A DNA stretch of 64,000 nucleotides from Procambarus clarkii (Eukaryota > Arthropoda > Malacostraca > Decapoda > Cambaridae), in NCBI RefSeq assembly GCF_040958095.1, contig NC_091209.1, positions 3,358,232 to 3,422,231 on the forward strand, given 5' to 3'. Position 1 is the first letter of the stretch; every line of letters begins with the position of its first letter. The notes beneath the pieces were generated by a model. It saw only the letters and a program-made list of their open reading frames with translations, had not been told where the DNA came from and searched no databases. Positions 10,825 through 20,087 of the stretch are shown piece after piece. Both the position numbers and the translations under genes were made by a program.

Positions 10825-12729
10825 ATGGATGAGGATTATAGAAAGAAGTACGTATATCTGTATGTGACTAAGTATGGCGTGCTGCCAAAGGATAGAAACA
10901 GTCGTACAGATGAGGAATGTAGGCGGTATGTTGAGGACCATAATGCCTATGTACGGCGTCTATGTCTAGAAAGAGCAAACAGAAGTGATCTAGGGGACAA
11001 GGGAGTTTCCCTAGCCGACCGTGGTATAGTCGGTATGTCAGGGGGTGTGGGATTGAGTCCACCCCAGGAGAAGGAAGGGGAGTCGCGACCCCAGCCTAGG
11101 CTAAGGACTGATTCCTTGGGCCACAGAAACGTTTCATTGGAAGTAGTCAATCAGATACCAGAACAACCTCTCAGGAGGGGGACTGAACAACCCCAGGAGG
11201 AAATGACTTTAGAGTACCTAGCAGCTCAAGCTGATGCTATGAAACTGCAAAGAGAGGATAAGGCCAAATTTGTGGCTTACATGTGGAATGCCCACCACGA
11301 GAGATTGACTAGATTGGAAGTTGCAAGAGTGCAATCCGAGGCAAGGACGGGGAGTCAAGCCCCTCCTGCCGCGCCAAGCTCAGAGGTACAGGCGCTGGAA
11401 GTAGAGGTACCTCCTCTATTGCCAAGAGAGGAGAAGATCGATCCTAGGGATGCATACCTAGATCGATGTGTGACAAAGGTTGAAAGGTTTACTCAAGCTC
11501 CAAGTAAGGGAGCCAAACCTAAAGGAAGTAAGTCTAAGGGACACCAACAGAAACCCAAGGTTAAGGGACCCAGGTGCTTCACATGCAACATGGCAGGTCA
11601 CCGAGCAGCTAAGTGCCCGAGCAGCACTAGGCTTAAGACTAAGAAGGTGACCAAGGTGCAAGTTACAGGCATGAGTACCGTGGGAGGTGATGCCCTAAGA
11701 GACACACTCGAGTTAACTAGAGGAAGAGTTAATGGGCAATGGACGAGTGTCTTTCGAGACCGGGGTGCTACAGTTAACATGGTCAGGAGCAGTTTGGTTG
11801 AGCCTGAGAGTAGAACAGGTCGAACCCTCCATGTCCAGTACCCAGATGGCACTGGTAAGGACATGGAAGAAGTGTCCGTGTTGGTAGACACCCCATATAT
11901 CAAAGGTAAGATCAAAGCTGCGCTAAGTAGAAAGGCAGTGTATGGACTTTTGATAGGTAATACTCCTGGTATAGAGAACCAGGTGGGTCTGTCCTGTGGA
12001 AATGACCCAGAGGAAACAGGAACAGGTGAGAGGAAGGTTAAACCCGCTGGCGTTGACACCAAGCGTCAGCCGGCCGGTCGAGCAGAGATCACCGCCGCCC
12101 AGACAGAAGAAGAGGCGCAGCAGGTGAAAGGAAACCGGAGCCATCCTCCTCTCCCTATTGCACAGAAAACGAGAACTGATTCAGAGGGACTCAGATGGGT
12201 CTCACCAGCTGACGGCGATGTCACACGGCCGCCAGCTGAGGAAGTCAAGGTCGCCTCTTATCAGGCGAAAGATCAGGTGCATGAGGTAAAAGGGAAAAAG
12301 AGCAATTTTCCTTCTTTCATTTCACAGAAAACGGGGGTGAGCCCAGTGAGACGGGTGTGGCCCGGATCAGGTGATCCCGCCACAACCTGTCGACCAGCCC
12401 GGCCCGCGAGGGTTAACACCACTCAGGAGAGTAAACGTCTGCTTGATGTTACCAGTGGTGAGGCTAAGGTAGCTGTGGTTCCCACAAGTGAAGTGGATAT
12501 TCTGGACCAATCTTTCAGGCTGTTGGAAGATCGCTCAGACAAACGAACGGTCGCTGAGAGATTGAAGAACGAGCAGGTCAGTGACCAAGTGCTCAGTGAG
12601 GGGCGAGGTTTGACAGCTGCTGAAGAGGCCTCAGCCCAGTCAACTCAGTCGGTAGAGCAACCCGGTCTGAGAGTGACAGACAGACAGGAAGAAAGACCCT
12701 GTCACCGGGAAGTCAAGACAGTCTGCTAA
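10825..12729 (+). CDS. Gag/protease-like polyprotein of the LTR element
   Basis: 634 codons, ATG at 10825, about 170 bp after the primer-binding site. A zinc knuckle CX2CX4HX4C starts at Cys251 (CFTCNMAGHRAAKC) after a basic Lys/Pro-rich stretch, as in nucleocapsids. A retropepsin-like segment follows with DRGA at residues 312-315 and a later AVYGLLIGN, matching the protease's second conserved block. The usual D(T/S)G has Arg at the middle position, so protease activity is doubtful. The N-terminal 240 residues are charged with no capsid domain I can recognise. The last ~270 residues are Glu/Lys/Pro-rich with an internal near-repeat and no known fold. There is no polymerase downstream. Confidence 0.82.
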   Translation: MDEDYRKKYVYLYVTKYGVLPKDRNSRTDEECRRYVEDHNAYVRRLCLERANRSDLGDKGVSLADRGIVGMSGGVGLSPPQEKEGESRPQPRLRTDSLGHRNVSLEVVNQIPEQPLRRGTEQPQEEMTLEYLAAQADAMKLQREDKAKFVAYMWNAHHERLTRLEVARVQSEARTGSQAPPAAPSSEVQALEVEVPPLLPREEKIDPRDAYLDRCVTKVERFTQAPSKGAKPKGSKSKGHQQKPKVKGPRCFTCNMAGHRAAKCPSSTRLKTKKVTKVQVTGMSTVGGDALRDTLELTRGRVNGQWTSVFRDRGATVNMVRSSLVEPESRTGRTLHVQYPDGTGKDMEEVSVLVDTPYIKGKIKAALSRKAVYGLLIGNTPGIENQVGLSCGNDPEETGTGERKVKPAGVDTKRQPAGRAEITAAQTEEEAQQVKGNRSHPPLPIAQKTRTDSEGLRWVSPADGDVTRPPAEEVKVASYQAKDQVHEVKGKKSNFPSFISQKTGVSPVRRVWPGSGDPATTCRPARPARVNTTQESKRLLDVTSGEAKVAVVPTSEVDILDQSFRLLEDRSDKRTVAERLKNEQVSDQVLSEGRGLTAAEEASAQSTQSVEQPGLRVTDRQEERPCHREVKTVC

Positions 12730-13119
12730 CTGTCGGGATTGTGTCGGTAGGGTAGGGAAGGTGTTGAGTCTGTACTTCATTGGTAAGTCCATCCCAGTGT
12801 GCTACCTATTGTGTCCAGTATGACACAGACCTGTGGGGCGAGAGTGTGAAGGGACTGAGGAAGGGAAGCTGCGAGGCGTTGAGCCGGCTTAACCTGGACC
12901 CAGAACCTGAGCACGACCGCACTATGGTCAGGAAGTACCACCCTGGACGAGCCAGTGACGTCACATCTTGTCCGGCCAGCCACCGACGTCAACAGAAAAC
13001 GGATGAATCACCACCACCACCCAGCCGCCGTGCACTTAATTAAGAGCCAAGTGTAAGTGGCTGGTGATGTTTAGATGAAATTTTCCTCCGGGAAATTTTA
13101 TCTTTTTGGTGGGGAGTTA
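12730..13119 (+). other. 3' untranslated interior and polypurine tract of the LTR element
   Basis: No convincing ORF after the gag/protease stop. A G-rich stretch, GGTGGGGAG, at 13108-13116 lies three bases before the 3' LTR and is the best polypurine-tract candidate. A small inverted pair, AAATTTTCCTCC / GGGAAATTTTA, lies just upstream. Confidence 0.5.
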
Positions 13120-16100
13120 TGTGAGGGGGTGGTTCACCAGCTCACTTACAATAGTGCTCTTATGCCTGTGGGAGCCAGTACACTTGTTAAGTGCACTTGT
13201 TAAGTGGGCGGACTTAAGTTTTGTACCAGCAACCGAAACATCTAGTGTTTGGGCTCATGTGAGAGCCCCAGTCATCAGCAGTCCATAAATGTTACCCTGG
13301 CCGGGGTGGCATGTCTGTGGACAGTGCTAGAGCTGATAGCATCATCTCATTGTATGGCATGAGGCCAGGCTCAGCTTTGCGCGGGAAACAGCTAGGCCGT
13401 CGGCCTGGGTGTGGGGCCCCCGCGCTGGCTGCCCACTTGAGTGGTTGTCATGGAAACCAGCCGCCATCTTAGTAAACATCTTGAGCCGCCATGTTGGTCG
13501 GCCATCTTGGAGCTGCCCTAGGGGCTATGCTACACCGTCGCTGATTGGATGAGAGGGGTAGGCCGCTGTATGCCTTCCTCTCATTGGTTATTTCGAGAAG
13601 GACGCGGGAAGAGCCGGTGTGAGCATCATTCTGAACTCAGCCGCCACCTTGTCAAGACGTTCCTGTACTCAATTCGGCCAAATTGATGTATAGGGCGTCG
13701 TGGTGGCTGGACTACAACTGCTGATGCTTCCTGCTTCACCTACGACATCGGTCGTCACAGAATCCGGCCGAAGTCGTCGCTTGGAGGGGTTTAAGACATT
13801 ATTGTATGCAGGGGGTAGAGGTACAGTGATCTGGGATCGTGGGGGAATGTGCATACGAGCAGCAACAGACTCGTAGATCCCATACCAGTGATGATTAGAC
13901 TTGCTAGTGCTCTGTAGCAGTCGATGGGAACGGGGAAATTCGTGTCAGTGTTAAGGCAATTTCCCAAGGTTGGTGTGAGACGCTATCGTTGTGCGCGTCA
14001 CCTGGGTATGAACGCTTCACTTCACCGGGGAGTCGAGGGTGCGAACTCAGCCGTGTTGAGTGGGAGGGGTTCGAGTGTGCGCCAATTTTCCGTGTAAGTA
14101 CTACGGTCAGGAACTACCGCCGCCTACGCCACCCGGAGCGAGCCAGCCACCTATAGCGGGGTGCCTGATGTATGGGAATGGTGTGTAAAGCCGGCAGTGT
14201 GAATGAGTAAGTACCTATGTGTGTATTTCGGTGATTAGTAGTCTCTAAAGCTTGAATTCGAGGTCAAGTGTTCCGTCACATTGTCACGCAGCACCTGTTC
14301 AGGTGGAGTGAATTGTGGGCGAGGAGATTAATCACCTGTGTTGTCATCTTGTCAGTCCAGAGGGACTTAAGTCTGGTGTACACAGACGTACAGTGTGTGT
14401 GTGTGTGTGTGTGGGTACACACGGGAACAGGATACATAGATTAGCCAAGGACGGAGAGGATGTCCATGTAATAAATTCTTTTATTTCATTGTGGTAATCA
14501 TTTTTGATCGTCCGTGGGACGGAGTGATATCATTTCCATGTGTGGTCTTGCAGGTGTGGAATTCCAACACTGAGCGCTCAGGTATGTGTAACGCCAGTGA
14601 TTCCTGGCAATGATTATTGTGGAGTGTGCCACAGTGTGGCTTAAATTTCTTGTAGTGTTCCCAGGGCCGTGACAAGTGTGATTTATATAAATATATATAT
14701 TGTGGTTGCAGTATTAATTAACGTAATTTTGGTGAGGTTTGGTGAGTGACGAGGCCGTCTAGAGAGACCGCCCCCGCTCTGTCGAGTAACGTAACTCTCG
14801 AGTGTTTATCGGCATGCGTGACCGATAAATCACTCACCCATGTGATTTAAGGAGTGTGAGATTCTCCTTAGTGTTCCCAATAACGTTTGATAGCTGTAGG
14901 CTACATGTGTCAGCGGTAATTATATATATATATATATAATCGTAGTGTCACGGTGCCCAGTGTTATTGTTTTATTTACTGTGTGGTGATTGCAATATATT
15001 GACCTATGTTCTAGGGGTCATTTGCAGCAGTAAGTAAGTGTGTGCAGTATCCTAATATTTGGAAATTAGAGTACTTGCCGTGTGTGTTATTGCAAAAGGG
15101 GGTTGTTATTTGATGGTGATTGTTGCTAGTGTTGAGCAATCACCGTATGTGATTGCAGTTCAGTAAAACCATTGTGGGGCAGGGTTCTAGAGGGTTCATG
15201 TCCTGTAGGTTATTTTACTAGGTTCTGCAGTATTGTCATAGCAACCGAATTGTAACGTAAATCACTGTGATTTGTTAGTGTGATTTGTCATTGTCGTGGG
15301 TGAACTCGGCTGTAGACGAGTACTTGGATATACATATATTCTCCTGGTTATCTGGTAGGACATCGAAGTCCAGTATTCAGTGAGGTGATTGCGAGGCAAT
15401 TAATATAACGTAACCAAGGGAACGCCCATTGCTTTAAGAGAATTTGTTCTTTGACAATTTGAGTAACGTAGAATGCGTTTGGGTTAATTTACTTTCCTGT
15501 AAGCAGCTACGGTAGTCTCGAGGAGCCTAGCCATCAGCCAGATAAGAATTAGAGTATTGTCTGTCGTAATTAACGGTCAGTGGGCCGGGTAATTGACGTG
15601 TTTCAGGAAGTCAAAGTAATTAATCTCGATCCTTGTTTGATCGACTCACACGAAGGCTACATTGTTCCATTAACGTAACGTCGTTATCTACCCGGAAGTA
15701 CCGGCATTTGATTGACTCGTGAGAGGAGTAGCGTCATTTTAGAATAACGTAAACGTGGGGCTAATTACTGTTATTAGTCGCCTGAATTGGTCTGAGTATG
15801 GAAGGCTCAGACGGAATTCGTACCTTAATGTAAATTGCTGAGCCAGTGTGAAAGGTTGCGTATTTTAATTGTTTAATTATTGATCTTGAGGATAGTAATT
15901 AATTACTCTAAAGGTAATCACGAGTGATTACCGTTCTCTTAGCACTTTGGACATTGCAAATCAGAGTTTACCATCGCTGAGTGATTAGTAACCGATTAAC
16001 GTAAATTAACGTAACTAGTAGAGATTAATCAGCTGTCTGGAAGTACAGGGATTAATGGGATTTTCTCACTGAATGCTCGACGGGTAGAGTGTTGTTTGAT

Positions 16101-17100
16101 TTCCGCGTTACTAGTGACAGTTGTAAGAGTTGTTAATTTAACGTAAATGTTACCTTGTAATTAACGTAAATGTTATTGTGTTATTAACGTAAATCAATTG
16201 TTATTGATTGTTGATCGTCCGTGGGACGTAGTGTTAACGTAAGGATTAATTTGAGGAAGGGTGCTGGAGTTGCCAGTGAACCCATTAGTTATTGTTGTCA
16301 TTGAAAGACTACTGATTTGATTGCATTGCAACCGCTGTTGCAGGTGTAGACTGCACTGAGGCGTAGAACAGTTAGGAGGTTACTGGAGACGTATTTCAGA
16401 ACCTACTGTGTCATTTGTTGTAATTGTGATTATAGATCTGTTAGTCCTTGCTTGCTTGTTGATTCCTCTGTGGTCACGCTTATGTTCGAGTTAGTTCATT
16501 ATGCAGTCCGAGGGGCTGGTGTCTAGCTGTCATTGATAGTGTCACAGGAAGGATTTCGAGTAACGTCATTGACATTTCTTTTGTTTTGTTGTAGTAGTTA
16601 GTACTTTATTGAATAAACTAAGTTGTTATGGTTAACACTGTCTTTTCGTTACACCCCCACACATTATTATTGTTATGCAAATGTTCTTCACACTCGACTA
16701 ACATTGAGACTAACTTTCTGAGCTTTGGATCAAATATACGGCACCACACAACAATAAATTATTGTTGTGAGAGCCCGTGACCTACTCGTTAGATTCGCTT
16801 CGGCGATTGGCGAAGGTCGGCGGCCTAAGTGGGGGGGATTTCAATTTTCATTGGGGTCTCGGCGTTTGCTCGCGCCTAGTCAATTGTTCATACATGGTCC
16901 CAAAGTGAGGAATGAGCTGGTTACTACACTGGTGTGTTAGCTAAGCAAGTCCTTCCTCAGGCGACCTACTTGAATATCACGACAGGAATAAAGGTTAAAG
17001 AATAAAGAAAGTTCTTAGAAATTTTCCGAGCTAAAATTCCTTATACCAATTTTAATTTATTCCAAAACTTCTCACAAGTTAAAAAACACAAACTCTCACA
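13120..17100 (+). repeat. 3' LTR (3981 bp)
   Basis: Direct repeat of 6670-10652. It has the same internal features, shifted by 6450 bases, and is two bases shorter because of changes at about 17080-17092. It ends CTCTCACA, followed by CCTGA. Confidence 0.93.
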
Positions 17101-17105
17101 CCTGA
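17101..17105. repeat. Right target-site duplication (CCTGA)
   Basis: Second copy of the 5-bp duplication; also the first coding bases of the displaced integrase 3' part. Confidence 0.93.
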
Positions 17106-17604
17106 TATCATAAAGGCGTATAACACAACACCCCACCGAGGGTTAGGTGGTCGGACTCCAGTTGATGTTCATGCTTTATCTCGTCCACAAGATATAAAGA
17201 AACAGTTCAATCTCATGTATAAAAGTAAGGACAAACCTAAAGCAGGTCTTAGTTCTCTACTAGCTGTCGGGGATACAGTTCGCATTACTCTCTCCAACAG
17301 AATTTCGACATTCAAGAAAGGTTTTGCTAGACAAAACACGGAAGAAATTTTCAGAATTATTCGTATAGATAAAAGTCAGCCTATCCCATTATATTTTTTA
17401 CAAGATTTGAATAACAAGCCTATTGACGGAGGGTTTTACAAGGAAGAATTAACCCTAACCCATTTACCAGTTGCATTTAATATTGAGAAAGTACTACGCA
17501 AACGTACATTGCCTAATAATAAATTACAGTATAAAGTAAGGTACGAAGGCTACGACTCTTCATTTGATCAGTGGATTGATGCTGATGATTTGTTGAAGAT
17601 ATGA
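17101..17604 (+). pseudogene. int: Polinton integrase, C-terminal portion with chromodomain (displaced by LTR element)
   Basis: Open from 17101 to the stop at 17602-17604 and in the frame expected from the part at 6062-6669. The first part carries the RTPVDVH-type motif of retroviral-like integrases. A central SH3-like basic region follows. The last ~45 residues form a chromodomain: FNIEKVL, then YKVRYEGY, then DQWID. Chromodomains at this place are typical of Polinton and chromovirus integrases and are thought to steer insertion to marked chromatin. The stop overlaps the next ATG (ATGA at 17601). Confidence 0.88.
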
Positions 17605-17936
17605 AGAAGCCATTAGTATACAAGTACAGAGAGTTGGTGACCTTGCTGAGCAAACTTAATTCCTCAGCCAGGAAAAAATTGATTGCTCAGTTTAAAAAAC
17701 CACATATTCATTGCTTGTCAGAGATTTTCAACAATTTTCTGAAAAATAGGCTTCCAGTTAAGAAGAAAGTTATAGTCAAATTGAATAAATATAGAGACAC
17801 CTTGCATTCGCTGGCTTGCAAGAAACCCTCAATTTCAAACAAAAAGCGTATTTTATTGACTCGTAAAGGAGGCAGTATCCTCGGTATATTATTACCCATA
17901 GCTGCTAGTTTAATATCCAGGCTATATAATAAATAA
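17601..17936 (+). CDS. Conserved small Polinton protein, function unknown
   Basis: 111 codons, strongly basic, overlapping the integrase stop by four bases. The pattern (an N-terminal Tyr-Arg-x-Leu helix, a central helical part, then a Lys/Arg-rich stretch followed by Lys-Gly-Gly and a hydrophobic tail ILGILLPIAASLI) resembles a small protein I associate with many Polintons. No catalytic motif is visible. A DNA-binding core or membrane-active virion protein would fit; this is inference. Confidence 0.65.
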   Translation: MKKPLVYKYRELVTLLSKLNSSARKKLIAQFKKPHIHCLSEIFNNFLKNRLPVKKKVIVKLNKYRDTLHSLACKKPSISNKKRILLTRKGGSILGILLPIAASLISRLYNK

Positions 17937-17938
17937 AA

Positions 17939-18481
17939 ATGAAAGAATATTATCTAGTACCTCGTAAAACCATCGATGAGGGACCTGCTAAAGTAGCAGT
18001 AGTTAAAAAAGCAGAAGTAGCTCCATCACTAGCTCCAACACCAGCAGCAAGTACTCCAGTAGCACCAGTTTCAGTACGAGCTAATCCTTCAATAGTACAT
18101 TGGGTACATTTAAAATTGAAAGCTAAAGATCATGATTATGCTACTTCGCTGTTAAATTATTTTGGTGAAAGCAAGATGGTGCAATGGGACGTCAATGGGA
18201 ATCTGCAAATGCCAGTGACTGGAATAAACATAATTGATGATATTTTAACTAAAATGACAATTCACCGCTCTGTATTCCCACGAGAAAAATTACCGCTGGT
18301 TAAATTATTCATCTCTTTAACCTCAACTCCACGAGAAATGTTTAGGAATACAGAATCTCGTAAACAAGTATTTAATGATGACGTGGCACAAAGAAGAAAA
18401 CGGGCGTATGCTCCTACTACAGCTGCTGGAGAAACTAAACGCCCTAAAGTTGGTGGAGGAGCAACTTGGCTAGCTTACTAA
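17939..18481 (+). CDS. Polinton protein of unknown function
   Basis: 180 codons, ATG two bases after the previous stop codon. It begins with MKEYYLVP, has an Ala/Pro/Val-rich linker (residues about 25-55), a compact middle with Trp residues, and a basic tail with a nuclear-signal-like RRKR and a late KRPKVGGG. The VGGG near the end could be a viral-protease site. I do not recognise a family beyond its position between integrase and capsid genes. Confidence 0.6.
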   Translation: MKEYYLVPRKTIDEGPAKVAVVKKAEVAPSLAPTPAASTPVAPVSVRANPSIVHWVHLKLKAKDHDYATSLLNYFGESKMVQWDVNGNLQMPVTGINIIDDILTKMTIHRSVFPREKLPLVKLFISLTSTPREMFRNTESRKQVFNDDVAQRRKRAYAPTTAAGETKRPKVGGGATWLAY

Positions 18482-18484
18482 AGG

Positions 18485-18520
18485 TGAGTGTATAAATAGA
18501 TGTTCTGTTTTGTTTTTAGT
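18485..18520 (+). promoter_or_regulatory. TATA-like element and possible mini-intron upstream of the penton gene
   Basis: TATAAATA at about 18491-18498 lies some 45 bp before the penton ATG at 18542. The same interval starts GTGAGT and ends TTTTTAG, so a 36-bp mini-intron is a weaker alternative. Either would serve expression of the capsid genes. Confidence 0.35.
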
Positions 18521-18541
18521 TTATTCATTCATAGTCCAGCA

Positions 18542-19438
18542 ATGGATTCCCACGTTATTTACGCTACTAGTGTTTCTAATACAGATTTATTTCCTAATAA
18601 TGTACCTAGTGCTTTTGAAAACAGACTGTATAATCAACTTGTACTGGATTCTAGACGCTCCTACGAAATGTGTCTCCAGAATATATTATTGCCTTCGTCA
18701 TATTACATAATAAGATCGGATGATCTGGAGAGTTATATCCGCGTGAGAATTATGTACCTAGATGCTAAAGGAATTAGTTACAAACATTCCAAATTTCTAC
18801 CGAAAACTAATATTTTAGCTGGTGGCATAAAGGAAATTATATACGCCATCAATAATGAAATTACCAATATATTTTCACAGAACGATTTGAGTTTTGTGTC
18901 TGATGTCTATAAGACGCATTTCCCAAGATATGCTGATGCATATAATAAATATGGATCGATTTCCAATAGAGTAAAGTTCAATACCGCGAGCAGCGATGAG
19001 AATGTATTGAATTATGACGATAATCGAACAGTATGCAGGATTTCCCTATCTTTTGGGGCGAGTATTGGCAAGGTTTTAGGAACTGAACAGCATAAAAATT
19101 ATGATATATACGTACACAAGAATTATTTGGATGAAACACCCATATCAGACACGTGTCCGTACCCTCCACAACCAAGGGGCATGATGGATTACTTGTGTGT
19201 TTATTGCGATAAAATTGCTCCTACGATGTACGGAAATTTATTAGTGAATATATTGGACGTAGTGTCTTTGCAGGGTGGTGAAAGCACGAATAGGAAACTA
19301 TATAAACCTCTAAATACAAATGTACTGGATAGTATAAGTATTGCAGTAACAGATCCTAATGGGACTCCTATTTATTTCGATAAACGCGGAAGCACAACAG
19401 CTGTTTTACATATACGACCCCGAATTGGGTCTATATAA
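18542..19438 (+). CDS. Polinton minor capsid protein (penton-like)
   Basis: 298 codons from the ATG at 18542; an upstream in-frame GTG/TTG-type start would add 14 hydrophobic residues that look non-coding. The N-terminal pattern (a short strand, NxPSAFENRL, then a conserved strand-rich CLQNILLPSSYY) and the ~300-residue length agree with the single-jelly-roll penton of Polintons. It would form the capsid vertices. The frame is intact. It is followed by the pVI-like gene after about 45 bp. Confidence 0.78.
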   Translation: MDSHVIYATSVSNTDLFPNNVPSAFENRLYNQLVLDSRRSYEMCLQNILLPSSYYIIRSDDLESYIRVRIMYLDAKGISYKHSKFLPKTNILAGGIKEIIYAINNEITNIFSQNDLSFVSDVYKTHFPRYADAYNKYGSISNRVKFNTASSDENVLNYDDNRTVCRISLSFGASIGKVLGTEQHKNYDIYVHKNYLDETPISDTCPYPPQPRGMMDYLCVYCDKIAPTMYGNLLVNILDVVSLQGGESTNRKLYKPLNTNVLDSISIAVTDPNGTPIYFDKRGSTTAVLHIRPRIGSI

Positions 19439-19486
19439 TAAGGACATTACAGTTCCGAGCCTCATTACTCATCTGCAAGCTACAAA

Positions 19487-19921
19487 ATGCGCGTCAATTT
19501 CATCCCTCCGTCTGTAGACGAAATATTATTCTTAATTAGCCCACCTGCCTCATATAAAGGAGGTGGGCTGAGTGATATTAGAATATTCAATAGGAGTCAT
19601 ATAAGAGGAGGTGGTATATTCAGTTTCCTCACTGGTTTAGCCCGTAAAGCAGCCCCATTTTTAATGAGAACCCTCGCTCCTGCCGTCTTAAGTATGGGTC
19701 AGAATGTATTGCAAGACATGCAAACAGGCGAACATTCCTTTAAAAAGTCAATGAAGAAGCATGGGATCGAATCATTGAAGGGAGTTGGCCGTCAGATTTT
19801 AGGTGGTGGTAAAAGGCGGAAAAAGTCTAAGAGAAAGGCTAAGGCCACTAAATTAGCACTTATTCGCAGTTTCACAAAACAGAATAAGAAGAATAAGAGA
19901 TATAATGACGTGTTTGCATAA
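19487..19921 (+). CDS. Basic virion protein with double-glycine protease sites (pVI/pX-like)
   Basis: 144 codons. Three Gly-Gly-Gly sites are visible: YKGGG (residues 23-27), IRGGG (39-43) and ILGGG (104-108). The last two fit the adenain rule (M/I/L)-x-G-G-x, and the matching protease gene is at 21300. Between them lies a hydrophobic, probably amphipathic segment (about residues 44-75), as in adenovirus protein VI. After the last site comes a very basic tail (KRRKKSKRKAK) fit for DNA condensation. The role is inferred from layout and composition. Confidence 0.65.
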   Translation: MRVNFIPPSVDEILFLISPPASYKGGGLSDIRIFNRSHIRGGGIFSFLTGLARKAAPFLMRTLAPAVLSMGQNVLQDMQTGEHSFKKSMKKHGIESLKGVGRQILGGGKRRKKSKRKAKATKLALIRSFTKQNKKNKRYNDVFA

Positions 19922-19952
19922 ATTACAATTCATTCCTCTCATAGCATCCATC

Positions 19953-20087
19953 ATGAATACTACTACTACACTAGGAGCGGGGCTACAATCCCCTTTGGAA
20001 AGTTACACAGTGGCTGTAACAGATGGATTTCCCAAACTTAATTCAGCACGTATGATCGAGTCCACTAGCCAGCAGGAAAAATATTGA
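19953..20087 (+). pseudogene. Major capsid protein, N-terminal part before frameshift
   Basis: ATG at 19953. 44 codons ending in a TGA at 20085-20087 that lies just after an A-run (about 20079-20083). The N-terminus (a Thr-rich start, then LESYTVAV and a Ser/Gln end) precedes a double-jelly-roll capsid frame that is open in another phase from about 20081. A one-base length change in the A-run would account for the break; sequencing error is possible. Confidence 0.7.

Larger units (their letters stand above)
6670..17100 (+). mobile_element. Non-autonomous LTR retrotransposon with ~4-kb LTRs inserted in the Polinton integrase
   Basis: 10.43 kb bounded by two direct repeats (6670-10652 and 13120-17100) that start TGTGAG and end CTCACA, with a 5-bp target duplication. 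The interior is only 2467 bp and carries a tRNA-Lys-type primer-binding site and one gag/protease ORF. I see no reverse transcriptase, RNase H or integrase motif in any frame, so it must borrow these in trans. The near-identity of the LTRs points to a recent insertion. The layout resembles TR-GAG/LARD-type non-autonomous elements; family membership within Ty3/gypsy or BEL is not resolved. Confidence 0.9.
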
